From the NCBI RefSeq assembly GCF_037055275.1, contig NZ_CP146343.1, forward strand, positions 2,886,501 through 2,950,500: 64,000 bases of DNA, read 5' to 3'. Each line of letters starts with the position of its first letter. Position 1 is the first letter of the stretch. The DNA comes from Pseudomonas sp. ML2-2023-3 (GTDB taxonomy: Bacteria; Pseudomonadota; Gammaproteobacteria; Pseudomonadales; Pseudomonadaceae). This document shows, piece by piece, positions 41,801 to 51,847 of the stretch. Under the pieces are notes generated by a model. It did not search any database. It saw nothing but the letters and a program-made list of their open reading frames with translations, and was not told the origin of the DNA. A program made the translations under genes and the position numbers.

Positions 41801-42471
41801 CCAACAGCCTGGTCCTGCAGTTGCTTGTGCGCGTCCCTGGCCTCTTTGGCCTTGTCGAATGCGCGCTTGCCCAGGCGGGTGTAGAGCGCGGTGTCGGTGA
41901 GTTTTTCCAGCAGTTCGCTGCGCTCGTTGTCATCGGCCTTGAGAAAGGCGCTGAACTCACTCTGGGCCAGCATCACGGCACGGGTGAATTGCTCGAAATT
42001 GAGCCCCAGTCGCGCTTCCAGCTGGACTTTGTAATCGCCTTTCTGGCTCGCCAGCAGTTGATCGTTGTCCAGGTCGCGCAGGCTTTGGCGACTGGCTTGC
42101 AGCTTGCCGGTGGCTTTTTCGCGAGCGCGGTTGGCTTCCCAGCGGGCGCGGTAACGGCGGCCGTCGATGCCGACAAAATCGACTTCGGCATAGCCTTCGC
42201 CGGTGCCACGGCGCAGCAATGTGCGCGGGTCGGCGGTGGCAATTTCGCCGTCGGCATCCGGCACTTTTGCATCGCGCCCCGTGTTGTTGAGGCGCGGCAC
42301 AGCCCCAAACAGGGCCAGGCACAGGGCGTCGAGCAGGGTGCTTTTGCCGGCGCCGGTGGGGCCGGTGATCGCAAACAACCCGGCACTGGCCAGGGGCTCG
42401 GCGGTGAAATCCAGCTCAAAGGGCCCGGCCAGTGAGGCGAGGTTTTTCAGGCGAATGGCGAGGATTTTCAT
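38830..42471 (-). CDS. sbcC: Exonuclease SbcCD ATPase subunit SbcC
   Basis: A 1213-residue Rad50-like SMC protein. Walker A G-P-T-G-A-G-K-S-T is at residues 37-45. Two very long Gln/Leu-rich coiled coils flank a zinc hook C-P-V-C-G at about residue 610. The C-terminal signature S-L-S-G-G-E and Walker B L-F-I-D-E-G-F-G-S-L-D close the ATPase. With SbcD it forms the nuclease that cleaves DNA hairpins and protein-blocked ends, relevant in a genome rich in REP palindromes. It overlaps sbcD by four bases. Confidence 0.96.
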   Translation of the reverse strand: MKILAIRLKNLASLAGPFELDFTAEPLASAGLFAITGPTGAGKSTLLDALCLALFGAVPRLNNTGRDAKVPDADGEIATADPRTLLRRGTGEGYAEVDFVGIDGRRYRARWEANRAREKATGKLQASRQSLRDLDNDQLLASQKGDYKVQLEARLGLNFEQFTRAVMLAQSEFSAFLKADDNERSELLEKLTDTALYTRLGKRAFDKAKEARDAHKQLQDQAVGVTPLEPQARAELDQQFNDAQQQLKNQQGQLKQLEMQHTWLKTLGELQEQQLSAAEQLQQAQTLWDSQATQRQTLHLLEKLAPQRHQFARLAELEGQLSPLAGHINAHLAQQAELGQRQTRLEAELQTARLAATQAQALQRECAPQVQQALLEQANLNRLTQALNTQQTLQQQAEQACVEGQLALNTLLERQQQGAERLVLITTQLEHSNALAPLASAWDAYRPRLQQLVRLSNNLSTGRKELPGLEQRALQATQELTGLRDSLEILFQEAGAEPHAVNEQIQTLGSLLQDNRQQQRAFEDLQRLCSSQQALDSRLHELQLKQQEVQQERERLSQQGIKAKADLEVAEQTLQVTRQLLERQRVARSASVEELRGQLQDGQPCPVCGSAEHPYHQPETLLHSLSRHDEQEEASARAVVDGLKETLAQLREKVGGLIAQQKEFLLQQERIHQEQQALAPSLEAHPLHEQWLAQDPAKREQWLTLRLNQLQHSITQDEQRQNALLALQKEAAHLQQQVQRCTEASQLATQQLAEQQLHLNADTQRLEDELGEFASVLAPATLDALRENPSACFMALDQQVADRVAQLDQQRDEQAEQAERASSIEREQYQQANRSKELGTLQRSVKALGEQQQASQHSLKQWLGDFSSAEQWQQSLEHAVERARTAQTQAEQALQATANQLLQLATELKSEQERLHALQQEHDTLNAQLAQWRAQHSEVDDSRLQHLLAHDEAQVRELRLHLQNSEKAVEQARVLLQEREQRLAQHQAHANGNLDSESLNIALEALHAQLAASEQQCAELRARQSEDQRRQQANQALAQRIALAYDEWQRWARLSDLIGSGSGDKFRKIAQAYNLDLLVHHANAQLRQLVRRYRLKRGGSMLGLLVMDTEMGDELRSVHSLSGGETFLVSLALALGLASMASSTLKIESLFIDEGFGSLDPESLQLAMDALDGLQAQGRKVGVISHVQEMHERIPVQIQVKRQGNGLSTVEVK

Positions 42472-43709
42472 GGCTGTTCACCTTCCAGCTGAACTTCTTG
42501 CAGCAGCACGGCAAAGTCCTTGAGGGTTTGTTCGTCGGCTTCACTGCCGTAGTTGTCTTGCCAAGCGCGGCTGAACAGTTCCTGGGGTGTCAGTTGGTCC
42601 AGTTCGATCAGGCGCGCGTCGTCGTCCGAGGCACGGCTGCCGCTGCCAGCATATTCGGCCGAGATGCGCACCAGGCGCACGGATTTACCCTGCAGTGCGG
42701 TTTCGATTTGCTGGCGCAAATCGGGCTGCGGTTCGTCGAGCTTGACCCGCACTTCGAGCCACGGCTGGCGCTGGGTATCGGCCAGCAGGTCGGTGTCCGG
42801 CAGGTCGGCCAGTTGGGTGAGGATGTCAGCCAGGGGCAGTGGGCCAATGCGTTGCAGATTGACCGCGCGCGGGATCAGTAGCGGCTCGACGCTGACCAGG
42901 GTTTCGCCCTCCAGTGTCACGTCGAGAATCTGGTGTTGATAGCCTATTTCAGAGAATGACAACGGAATCGGTGAGCCGCAGTAGCGGATCCGCTCCTCGC
43001 CGTTGACCCGTTGTGGTTTGTGCAAATGGCCCAGGGCAACGTAGCTGATGCTCGGCCCGAACAGGCTGGCGGGCAGGGCTTCGGCGTTGCCGATAATCAG
43101 GCTGCGCTCGGAGTCTTCGGACACCGAACCGCCCGCCATGTGGGCGTGGCTGATGGCAATCAGGGCCTGACCCGGCGTGCGCTTGGCGTTGGCGGCTTCA
43201 ATCAGCCACTCGTGGACCTGGCCGATGCCGCGCAGGTAGTCATCACCCAGGTGCGCTCCGGTGACTTCTGCAGGGCGCAGAAAGGGCAGCGCCAGGCACC
43301 AGGCAGCGGTTTCACCGCTGGCATCGGGCAAGGGGATCAGCAGGCGTTCGGCGTCGAGCTGGCCATCGTCGAGCCACAGCACGCGGCCCAGTGCATGGGT
43401 GCGTAAACGACGCATCAAGGGCGCGGGCAGTTCGATGCGCGAGCCGGAGTCGTGGTTGCCGGCAATCATCACGATGGTCAGTTTCGGCTGTTGCTCATGG
43501 GCGCTGACGATAAAGTCGTAGAGCCGTTCCTGGGCTTTTACCGGCGGGTTGACGGTGTCAAAGATATCACCGGCAATCAGCAGTACGTCCGGCTGCTGCT
43601 CACTGAGCTGTGTCAGTAGCCAGGCAAGAAAACAGGCGTGTTCGAAGTCGCGGTCCTGGCCGTGGAGGTTTTGCCCCAGGTGCCAGTCGGAGGTGTGAAA
43701 CAGGCGCAT
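42468..43709 (-). CDS. sbcD: Exonuclease SbcCD nuclease subunit SbcD
   Basis: 413 residues. The Mre11-type phosphoesterase motifs appear in order: S-D-W-H-L-G, A-G-D-I-F-D-T, A-G-N-H-D-S-G, then I-S-H-A-H-M-A-G and A-L-G-H-L-H-K-P-Q. A C-terminal capping domain follows. It is the manganese-dependent nuclease that works with SbcC. The ATG is 66 bases after the batD stop on the same strand, so it may be read through from the bat operon. Confidence 0.96.
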   Translation of the reverse strand: MRLFHTSDWHLGQNLHGQDRDFEHACFLAWLLTQLSEQQPDVLLIAGDIFDTVNPPVKAQERLYDFIVSAHEQQPKLTIVMIAGNHDSGSRIELPAPLMRRLRTHALGRVLWLDDGQLDAERLLIPLPDASGETAAWCLALPFLRPAEVTGAHLGDDYLRGIGQVHEWLIEAANAKRTPGQALIAISHAHMAGGSVSEDSERSLIIGNAEALPASLFGPSISYVALGHLHKPQRVNGEERIRYCGSPIPLSFSEIGYQHQILDVTLEGETLVSVEPLLIPRAVNLQRIGPLPLADILTQLADLPDTDLLADTQRQPWLEVRVKLDEPQPDLRQQIETALQGKSVRLVRISAEYAGSGSRASDDDARLIELDQLTPQELFSRAWQDNYGSEADEQTLKDFAVLLQEVQLEGEQP

Positions 43710-43775
43710 AACAGAATCCGTTTTAAAGGGGTTGGCAACCCGCTCGCTCGGGCGGTCCTCGGGTTGCCTGGAAAT

Positions 43776-45410
43776 TTATTTGGGGTAGAGCGGCGGCAGG
43801 CTGCTTGGCTCGCTGGCGGCGTCTTGCTCGCGCTCGGTAGCCGGAATGCTGCGAATGGCCTTCCACAGCTCTTCGCCTTGCCAGTACTGGCCGGTTTCGC
43901 TGTACAGTGCGCCGTTGAGGCCATCGAGGGCATCGGACAGCAACACGAAACGCGCGGCCATGTCGGCCAGGGTTTCGGGTTGTTGCCGCGCCCAGGCATC
44001 GAGTGCCTGGCGTGTGGCGTGGGGGTCGTTGGCCAGGCAAGCGCGTTTAAGGTCGTCGAGTAGGGTGCGCGGGCTGGGCCCGGTTTGCGCTGCACGCAAG
44101 ATTGCAGGCTGCCAGCGGGCACGCCACCACAAGCCCAGACTCGCCAGGGTGGTGCAGGCCAGAAACAGGGTGCTGAGCTGCCAGATCCACAGCGACGACT
44201 CTTCGCTTATGGCTGCCACGGCACCGCTGACGGGCGTGTCCACGGCAAGGTTGGGATTGGCTGCTGCCAGCAGGGTGCGGGCGGGCAGGTAGGTCCGCTC
44301 CAGATGGTCTTCGTGGGTGTTCCACCACACCACTTCGACGGCGGGCAATTCGATCTGGCCAACCCGTGTCGGCACCAGCGCCTCGCGCTCTTCGCGGCTG
44401 CCGATCAGGCCGTTTTCGGTGACTTGATTGCTCAACTGCGGCAAGTCCGGGTAGCGCCGCAAGCCGTTGACGTCAGTGGCGGGCAGGGGCGGCAACTGGG
44501 CGCTGGACAGGCCTTCAGCCTTGAGGGTGAGGGTTCGGGTCAGGGAATCACCCACCAGCGTATGGTCAGGCTCGGGGTTCCAGGTTTCGCTCATGCTCAG
44601 GCTTCGGGCTGGCAACCACGCGGCATTGGGTGGATAGGTCTCGGGCTTGGGCAGGACGGTCAGCGGGATCTCGGTGGAGGTCACGTGCAGCAGCTTTCCA
44701 GGCTTGGGCCCAAGGGGAGCGGGGGCCGTGGATTGCTGGCTGTCGACCTGGGTGGCGCTGAAGGTTTGTGCCGGAATCAGCAGTTCGCCGCTGCGCTGGG
44801 GGTAGATCCCGTAGCGGCGCTCGATCACGCCGTGGCGCACGCCATTGATCAACTTTTCATAGGTGCGCGACTCGCCCAGTTGCTCGACGATGGCGTCGTC
44901 AATGTGCAGCGGGGTCAGGCTGCTGTCGTCGTAGAGCGCCACGGAATGGTAGACGCGCAGGGTCAGCAGGGCCTGGGCCTGCACGTAGACGCTGGGCTGG
45001 TCCAGACTGACTTCAATAAAAACCGGAGCCAGTTCGTTGTCGCTGACCACGCTCTGGGTCACGGTCAGGTTGATCGGCTGGCTGTGGTATTCACCGACTT
45101 GCAGTGCCGGGATACTCACGGTGCCGGTTTGTTTGGGTTGCAGGGTGATGATCCAGCGGGTAGTGGCTTTGTTGTCATCACTGAGACTGGTCAGTTGGTT
45201 GACCTGGCGCGTGCCGCGCACTTCAAACCCGTTGTCCAGTGGTGTCAGGTCGGGCTTGCCAAACTGGGTGACGTCGGTGGACTCCAGTGTCAGCTCGACG
45301 GTTTCACCGGAGCTGAGCTGGTCCCGGTCAACGCTGGCAACCAGTCCACCGGCATGGGCCGGCAGGGTCCAGCAACACAGCAAAAGAAGCAAAACGCAGA
45401 GGCGGTTCAT
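43776..45410 (-). CDS. batD: BatD-family membrane protein
   Basis: 544 residues. After a signal peptide (to about residue 20) comes a periplasmic BatD region (V-D-R-D-Q-L-S-S-G-E-T-V-E-L-T-L near 29-45, E-V-R-G-T-R-Q-V-N). A membrane helix lies at about 410-430 (W-I-W-Q-L-S-T-L-F-L-A-C), and a cytoplasmic helical tail ends S-L-P-P-L-Y-P-K. It is the last gene of the moxR-bat unit and overlaps the VWA-TPR gene by four bases. Bat proteins are linked to stress tolerance and envelope function in several bacteria; a molecular role is not established. Confidence 0.88.
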   Translation of the reverse strand: MNRLCVLLLLLCCWTLPAHAGGLVASVDRDQLSSGETVELTLESTDVTQFGKPDLTPLDNGFEVRGTRQVNQLTSLSDDNKATTRWIITLQPKQTGTVSIPALQVGEYHSQPINLTVTQSVVSDNELAPVFIEVSLDQPSVYVQAQALLTLRVYHSVALYDDSSLTPLHIDDAIVEQLGESRTYEKLINGVRHGVIERRYGIYPQRSGELLIPAQTFSATQVDSQQSTAPAPLGPKPGKLLHVTSTEIPLTVLPKPETYPPNAAWLPARSLSMSETWNPEPDHTLVGDSLTRTLTLKAEGLSSAQLPPLPATDVNGLRRYPDLPQLSNQVTENGLIGSREEREALVPTRVGQIELPAVEVVWWNTHEDHLERTYLPARTLLAAANPNLAVDTPVSGAVAAISEESSLWIWQLSTLFLACTTLASLGLWWRARWQPAILRAAQTGPSPRTLLDDLKRACLANDPHATRQALDAWARQQPETLADMAARFVLLSDALDGLNGALYSETGQYWQGEELWKAIRSIPATEREQDAASEPSSLPPLYPK

Positions 45411-47140
45411 TTAGGCGTGTCCTGATGTTGCTGCTGTTCGTACCAGAATTTGCGTCGCAACAATTCGCTGGGGTTGTCGGGAATCAGTCTGAGCCATTGT
45501 TCCAGTGCCTGGCGCTGTTCTTCGCCGGTCTGGTTGGCGGCCGGTACCGGCGGGCGCGTGGTCTGTTCGTCACCGGGCTGACTGTCGGCTTCGGCGCCGG
45601 GGTTGAGCGGCTCGTCCGGGGGCGCTTCGGTGGTGAGGGTGGCGGCCGAGTTGTTGTCCTCATTTTGCCCTGTGGTGCTGGACGCGCCCTGGGCACTGGT
45701 GCTGAGCGGGTTTTGCGATTCGGCTGGCGCAGGTGGCGGCTCGGGTGTCTGTTCGGCTTTTGCCTGGGCCTCAGCGCGCTGTTGTTCCAGTATTTGCTCG
45801 ACGAGGGCTTTGTTTTGCGCGGCGGCCTGAAGCTCGGGTTGCAGCTCGAGTGCCTGTTCATAGGCATCGATGGCGGCTTCCAGCTCGTCATTCATGGCCA
45901 GTGCATTGCCGCGATTATAGTGCGCGCTGGCGCTGTTGACCTCGGCAAAACGCAGGGCTGCACCGGCGTAGTCGCCCGCCTGGTACAGCGCCACGCCTTG
46001 CCAGAGCGGATCGCTGAAGTGTTCGAGTGCCTGCAATGGTTTTTTTTGCTCCAGCAGGCGTACGCCCTGTTGGTCGGGGCGCAACCAGAGGTCGGTAAAG
46101 CTCATGGCGTAGCCGGGCTGGGGTGCCAGCATGAACAGCAAGGGCAGGCAGAACAGCCAGCCACGCCGTCCGGCACAGGCCACCAGCAACAGAAGCGGGA
46201 GCAACAGCCAGTAACCCTGGTCAGCCCAGGCGTCCAGATGCAGGGTCTGGCCGTCATCGCGCAGATGCGCTGGGCCGTCGAGCAGGCCCAGGCCGCGCAA
46301 GTCGTTGTCATCCAGGCGTGCCTGGCGATAGCGTCCGTCCACATCCAGGGCAAATGCCCGCAGGCTTGGGCTGTCCAGGCGCGGCAGGAGAATGGCGCCC
46401 TGATCGTCCTTGAGAAACTGCCCGCCTTCGTCGACCACGGGGGCGCCTTCGCGACTGCCCACGCCGAGTATCAGCAGTTGCGGGGCATGACCATTCAGGG
46501 CCTGGCGGATGCCGCTGCGTTCCTGGTCGCTGAGCGATGAGGTGATCAACAGCAGGCGACCCTCACCCAGCGCGCCCTGATCGAGCAGCTCAAGGGCCTT
46601 GGTGACTGCAAGATCGGCACGATGGCCCGGTTGCGGCATGATCGACGGCTTGAGGGCTTCAAGCAGGTTGCGGCTGGTGGCCAGGTCATCGGACAGCGGC
46701 ACCAGCGTGTGGGCACTGCCGGCGTAGACGATCACGGCAGTTTGCGCATCGGTACGGTTTTGCAGCAGGTCATAGATCTTGCGTCGCGCCTGCTCCAGCC
46801 GGTTGGGCGAACTGTCGGTGGCGAGCATGCTCGGGGTCAGTTCCAGCATGACGACCAGCGGGTCGGCGGGCTTTTGTGTGGACTGCTCAACCCTTTGCCA
46901 GCTGGGCCCCAGCAACGCCAGTACAGCCAGCAGCCAGCCGAGCCCCAGGGCAATCCAGGGCAGCTTGCTGTTACGACCATTACCGCCGCTGAGCAATACG
47001 CGATGAAACGCCACCGGCAGGATCATCTGCCAGCGGCCTGCGCGTTTTTCACGGTGCCAGCGTTTCCATAGCAGCCAGCCGAGCAGCGGCAGGACAAGCA
47101 GCCATTCGGGGCGAAACCAGTGGGGCCAGAGCGCGCTCAT
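45407..47140 (-). CDS. batB: BatB/BatC-type VWA-TPR membrane protein
   Basis: 577 residues. Two membrane helices precede a von Willebrand A domain at about 90-290; its metal site reads L-E-L-T-P-S-M rather than the canonical D-x-S-x-S, so metal binding may differ. Further helices follow, then TPR repeats (A-L-E-H-F-S-D-P-L-W-Q-G-V-A-L-Y and A-S-A-H-Y-N-R-G-N-A-L), and a Pro/Ser/Glu-rich tail of low complexity. VWA (BatB) and TPR (BatC) parts are fused here. It overlaps both neighbours by four bases. Confidence 0.88.
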   Translation of the reverse strand: MSALWPHWFRPEWLLVLPLLGWLLWKRWHREKRAGRWQMILPVAFHRVLLSGGNGRNSKLPWIALGLGWLLAVLALLGPSWQRVEQSTQKPADPLVVMLELTPSMLATDSSPNRLEQARRKIYDLLQNRTDAQTAVIVYAGSAHTLVPLSDDLATSRNLLEALKPSIMPQPGHRADLAVTKALELLDQGALGEGRLLLITSSLSDQERSGIRQALNGHAPQLLILGVGSREGAPVVDEGGQFLKDDQGAILLPRLDSPSLRAFALDVDGRYRQARLDDNDLRGLGLLDGPAHLRDDGQTLHLDAWADQGYWLLLPLLLLVACAGRRGWLFCLPLLFMLAPQPGYAMSFTDLWLRPDQQGVRLLEQKKPLQALEHFSDPLWQGVALYQAGDYAGAALRFAEVNSASAHYNRGNALAMNDELEAAIDAYEQALELQPELQAAAQNKALVEQILEQQRAEAQAKAEQTPEPPPAPAESQNPLSTSAQGASSTTGQNEDNNSAATLTTEAPPDEPLNPGAEADSQPGDEQTTRPPVPAANQTGEEQRQALEQWLRLIPDNPSELLRRKFWYEQQQHQDTPK

Positions 47141-48213
47141 CGGCGCCTGCGCAGACGCAGGCGTTTGAGCCGTGCGCGCCAGTCAGGATGTTGCTGCAAA
47201 AAATGCTCCTTGCTCAGCCAGCGTTGTACAGGGTTGTTGGGCCACAGCTCGCGGATCACCAGCAGCACGCTCAGCAGCAGGGCTGCCGCCAATGGCCATC
47301 TGTAGAGTGCCTGTGCCGGGCGTGCCTGGGTGGGTTGCTGGGCCACGGGTTCAAGTTGGTCGAGGGTGTCCTTGATGGCTGACAGTTCACCGCCGTCTCG
47401 GGCACGGAAGTACTGGCCGCCGGTGACTTTGGCGATCTCTTCAAGCGCCGGTTCATCAAGGTCCACTCCGGGGTTGATGGTGAACATGCCTTTGCTGCTG
47501 CTTTCTTCCGGGTCGGCGCCAATCCCGATGGGGTAGATTTTCACGCCTTCCTCGGCGGCAAGGCGGGCGGCGGTCAGCGGGTCGATCTGGCCGCCATTGT
47601 TGGCCCCGTCGGTGATCAGGATCAGCACCCGGCTTTGTGCAGGACGCTGGCGCAAGCGTTTGAGGGCCAGGCCAATCGCGTCACCGATGGCGGTGTTCTT
47701 GCCCGCGATGCCGATGCGCGCTTCGTCGAGCCAGGTGCGCACGGTGCGCCGGTCGAAAGTCAGGGGCGCTTGCAGGTAGGCCTGGCTGCCGAACAGGATC
47801 AGCCCCACGCGATCACCCTCACGTTTTTCCAGAAAGTCGCCGAGCAGGCTTTTAACCAGATCCAGACGGCTGACGTCTTCGCCTTGCCATTGCATATCCG
47901 GGTAGTCCATCGAGCCCGAGACATCCACCGCAACCAGCAGGTCGCGGCCACTGGCGGCAATGGGCAGCGGCTCACCCAGCCATTGCGGGCGGGCGGCGGC
48001 GGTCAACAGCAACAGCCAGAGCAGCACATAGGGGGTTTGCTGGCGCCACGAAGGCAGGGTGGCTCGCGCCTTGCGCCGGGCCAGTTCTTCGAGATCGCCC
48101 AGAAAACTGATCTGTAGCGCAGCCTCACCGCTGTCGGCGGCCGGCAGTACCAGGCGCATGAGCCAGGGCAGGGGCAGCAGGGCGAAGAGCCACGGCCAGG
48201 CAAATTCAAACAT
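47137..48213 (-). CDS. batA: BatA-type VWA-domain membrane protein
   Basis: 358 residues from the ATG at 48211-48213 (M-F-E-F-A-W-P-W-L-F); an ATG at 48300 would lie inside the preceding gene. It has two N-terminal helices and then a VWA domain with an intact metal site (A-V-D-V-S-G-S-M-D at about residue 97). It contains L-I-T-D-G-A-N-N-G-G and a C-terminal membrane helix with a very basic tail (L-K-R-L-R-L-R-R-R-R). It overlaps the DUF4381 gene by eight bases. Confidence 0.9.
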   Translation of the reverse strand: MFEFAWPWLFALLPLPWLMRLVLPAADSGEAALQISFLGDLEELARRKARATLPSWRQQTPYVLLWLLLLTAAARPQWLGEPLPIAASGRDLLVAVDVSGSMDYPDMQWQGEDVSRLDLVKSLLGDFLEKREGDRVGLILFGSQAYLQAPLTFDRRTVRTWLDEARIGIAGKNTAIGDAIGLALKRLRQRPAQSRVLILITDGANNGGQIDPLTAARLAAEEGVKIYPIGIGADPEESSSKGMFTINPGVDLDEPALEEIAKVTGGQYFRARDGGELSAIKDTLDQLEPVAQQPTQARPAQALYRWPLAAALLLSVLLVIRELWPNNPVQRWLSKEHFLQQHPDWRARLKRLRLRRRR

Positions 48214-48700
48214 GTTTGCGAATCCAGGTTTCAACCGCTTGATTGAGTCCGGCGATGGCTTTGTCGTCGAGCTTGCACTCGGGCTTGTAGGCGCCTTCAA
48301 CCAGTACCATCCAGCGCGTCAACCCGGCAGCCGGGCAACGGTTGTCGAGGAACGCCAGCCACTTGCGACCATTGAGTGTGTGACTTTGGCTGTAGGGGTA
48401 ATGGTTGCGGCACAGGCGCTTGAGCAGGCCGTTGAGCTGTTGCAGCCAGGCGCCTGCGGGCGCGCCGTCGTAAGGTTTTGGAAAACGCGCCAGTTCTTCA
48501 AGGGCGGCCAGGCGCACCGGGTCCAGGGGTTGTTCGGTACGGCCCGGCTGGCGTTTGGCGGGCAGGTAGCGGCGCAACCACCACAGTCCCCAGCCCAGCG
48601 CGGGCAGTATGATGAGCAGCAACCACCAGCCCGGCGCTGGCGGCCAGAAGCCAATCGCCGGGGGCGTGATCAGGGGTTGTAGCTGTTCGAGTTCTTTCAT
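48206..48700 (-). CDS. DUF4381 family protein
   Basis: 164 residues. A short N-terminus (M-K-E-L-E-Q-L-Q-P-L-I-T-P-P) precedes one membrane helix (about 24-43, W-W-L-L-L-I-I-L-P-A-L). A basic cytoplasmic helical domain containing Y-P-Y-S-Q-S-H-T-L-N-G follows. This small protein is found between DUF58 and BatA genes in many gamma-proteobacterial moxR-bat operons. It overlaps both neighbours, indicating one transcript. Confidence 0.85.
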   Translation of the reverse strand: MKELEQLQPLITPPAIGFWPPAPGWWLLLIILPALGWGLWWLRRYLPAKRQPGRTEQPLDPVRLAALEELARFPKPYDGAPAGAWLQQLNGLLKRLCRNHYPYSQSHTLNGRKWLAFLDNRCPAAGLTRWMVLVEGAYKPECKLDDKAIAGLNQAVETWIRKHV

Positions 48701-49641
48701 GAGGTTTTGCCGGGACGCTTGGCGTTCAGGTATTCGCGCAGTTGCTCGACCATTTCACTTTGGGTGCTCAGGGGCATGAGTAAAACCCGCAGCTTTTGCG
48801 CCAGCAGTTCCCAGCGGGCAATCCGGGCCTCGGCCTGGGCGCGGTAGGCCTGGCGCAAATCATAATTGAGGGTGTCGAGTTCCAGTTGGGCGCCACGCTC
48901 GGCAAAACGCAACAGCCCGGCAGCGGGAAGGGCGTGATCCAGCGGGTCGGACAGCGGCAGCAGGATCAGGTCGCAATGGCGTGATAGCAGGCTCAATTGC
49001 TGCTCGGCAGCGTCGGTGAGGCCCCGCTCATCACAGATCACGATCACCAGGCTGCCGGGGCGCAGCACTTCACGGGCGCGGATCAGCGCCATGCCCAGGG
49101 CATCGCGGTCCGATTGCACGTCGGTGTGCAGTGACTGATTGACCCGCACCAGCCGGTTGAGCAATTGCAGCAGGCTTTGCTTGCTGCGCCGGGGTTTGAT
49201 TTCGTAGTGTTCGTGATCGCCAAATACCAGCCCGCCGACGCGGTCGTTGTGACCCAGTGCGGCCCAGCCGATCAGGCTGGCAGCCTGGGCGGCGAGCACC
49301 GACTTGAACATCAGCCCCGAGCCGAAAAACAGCCGTCGGCTTTGCTCGGCCAGGATAAAGATCGGCCGCTCGCGTTCCTCATGGAACATTTTGGTGTGCG
49401 GTTCCTGGGTGCGAGCTGTCACGCGCCAGTCGATGGTGCGCACATCGTCCCCGGCCTGGTAGACCCGCACCTGATCGAAGTCGACCCCGCGCCCGCGCAA
49501 TTTCGAGTGATGCAACCCCACCAGCGGGCTGCGCTGGCTGGGGGAGGAGAACAGTTGCACTTCGCGTACCCGATGGCGCATCTCGATCAGTTCGGCGAGC
49601 GTGACGCGGATACCGGGTTCGGCGGGCAGGGGGTTGTTCAT
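48697..49641 (-). CDS. DUF58 domain protein
   Basis: 314 residues. The DUF58 core reads G-D-D-V-R-T-I-D-W-R-V-T-A-R-T (about 70-84) followed by F-H-E-E-R-E-R-P-I-F-I-L, then a VWA-like fold (V-I-V-I-C-D-E-R-G-L-T-D-A-A). There are no membrane helices. It is the usual partner of MoxR ATPases; three bases separate it from the moxR stop. It may act as a substrate or adaptor for the ATPase. Confidence 0.9.
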   Translation of the reverse strand: MNNPLPAEPGIRVTLAELIEMRHRVREVQLFSSPSQRSPLVGLHHSKLRGRGVDFDQVRVYQAGDDVRTIDWRVTARTQEPHTKMFHEERERPIFILAEQSRRLFFGSGLMFKSVLAAQAASLIGWAALGHNDRVGGLVFGDHEHYEIKPRRSKQSLLQLLNRLVRVNQSLHTDVQSDRDALGMALIRAREVLRPGSLVIVICDERGLTDAAEQQLSLLSRHCDLILLPLSDPLDHALPAAGLLRFAERGAQLELDTLNYDLRQAYRAQAEARIARWELLAQKLRVLLMPLSTQSEMVEQLREYLNAKRPGKTS

Positions 49642-49644
49642 CGG

Positions 49645-50604
<960 letters not shown>

Positions 50605-50829
50605 CGATGACTGTTCCTGAAAAGGACACCGGCGGCGCAAGAATTACACCGGGGCTGGGGGCGTTACTTTAATCCATTGAGGGCGCTGCGGACTAATGGC
50701 GGTGGGGCTTTTTGTAGGAAAATTCGGAAAAGTATGCTGTTGTTGAGAATGGTGCGCATCTGGGTGGGTGAATGGAAGATAAAACGGGGTGCGCGCGGTT
50801 TGCCTGATGAACCATGGTGGCCGGTTTTA

Positions 50830-50977
50830 CGACTGCTTCGTCGCAGTGGCGCACCAAACCTGACGCAGCCTCGTTCTACTCGTCAGCGACTACGGTGCGG
50901 GGTAGGCGACGAATCTGTAGTCGCTGACGAGCTCCGCGAGGCTGCGATCGATCGCGAAGCGGTCGCAACGGCTACAG
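50830..50977. repeat. REP cluster, TGTAGTCGCTGACGAG family
   Basis: Copies at about 50865-50893 (gcagcctcgttctactcgtc) and from 50915 (ctgtagtcgctgacgagctc) plus a further inverted fragment (gaagcggtcgcaacggctac). The last runs into the stop codon of the amidohydrolase gene at 50972. It lies in the 367-base gap upstream of moxR, in which no gene was found. Confidence 0.75.
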
Positions 50978-51718
50978 CCCATAAAATGCCCGGGCGTTGT
51001 GCCACAGGGCTTGCCGGGCGCCGTCTTCGCCCAGTGCGTCGATCAGCAAGGCAATGTCGCTGTCTGCAAAAGCCCGAGGTGCCCGGGTTGAGGGCAGGTC
51101 GGTGCCAAACATCAGGGCGTTGGGGTTGGCACTGTGTATCTGTTGCAACACGGGTGGGACATCAAAATCAACCCGGCCAAATCCGCAGGCCTTGATGCGT
51201 ACACCCTGCTCGGCAAGGCGAAGCAGGCAGGGCAGCCCTTCGCGGCTCAGTCCCAGATGATCGATGCTCAGTGCTGGCAATCGGCGCAGCCGGGCCTCAA
51301 TGCCGGACAATTCGCGAGAATCGATATACAGCTCCGAGTGCCAGCCGACTTGCTCATGTACCCGCCTGGCCAGGAATTCGAGCTGGTCGAGCTGCTCTGA
51401 TCCGCCGCGCTTGAGGTTGAAGCGCAGGGCGCACACGCCGTGCTGGTGCAAGGTGTGCAGCTGCTCATCAGTAACGCTGGCTGCAAGCTGGGTGACGCCC
51501 ACAAAGCCTGGGCCTAAACGCTTTAGTGCAGCGATCAGGTAAGTCTGATCAAACCCCTGAAAGGACCCCGAAACCACTGCCCCGCCGACGATGCCCAGCG
51601 GTTCTGTCCGTGACAGGTAGTCATGGACACTGAAGAAATCAGGCAGGTAGCCGTTGTTGGGCACTAACGGGTAAGCGCCGTCGATGATGTGGCAGTGGGC
51701 GTCGAAGATCGGGGGCAT
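50972..51718 (-). CDS. Amidohydrolase family (PF04909-type) metal-dependent hydrolase
   Basis: 248 residues. The first metal motif is D-A-H-C-H-I at residues 6-11, followed by R-F-N-L-K-R-G, I-D-H-L-G near 150 and F-G-T-D-L-P-S-T-R-A-P-R near 210, the pattern of TIM-barrel amidohydrolase-2 proteins (lactonases, decarboxylases). The substrate is not predictable. The start is the ATG at 51716-51718. It is a single-gene unit bounded by REP clusters on both sides. Confidence 0.87.
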   Translation of the reverse strand: MPPIFDAHCHIIDGAYPLVPNNGYLPDFFSVHDYLSRTEPLGIVGGAVVSGSFQGFDQTYLIAALKRLGPGFVGVTQLAASVTDEQLHTLHQHGVCALRFNLKRGGSEQLDQLEFLARRVHEQVGWHSELYIDSRELSGIEARLRRLPALSIDHLGLSREGLPCLLRLAEQGVRIKACGFGRVDFDVPPVLQQIHSANPNALMFGTDLPSTRAPRAFADSDIALLIDALGEDGARQALWHNARAFYGL

Positions 51719-51754
51719 CCGGTTGATACCTTTGCGTCTGAAGTGGAGGGGAAG

Positions 51755-51846
51755 CTGTGGGAGCCGGGCTTGCCCGCGATTGCATCACTGTGGTTCAGCA
51801 GAAGAACCGTGGCGCCTGCATCGCGAGCAAGCCCGCTCCCACAGGG
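51755..51846. repeat. REP pair, GTGGGAGCGGGCTTGC family
   Basis: The left copy begins ctgtgggagccgggcttgcc; the right copy ends agcaagcccgctcccacagg. It lies directly before the stop codon of the small acidic protein gene (51848-51850). Confidence 0.85.
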
Positions 51847-51847
51847 G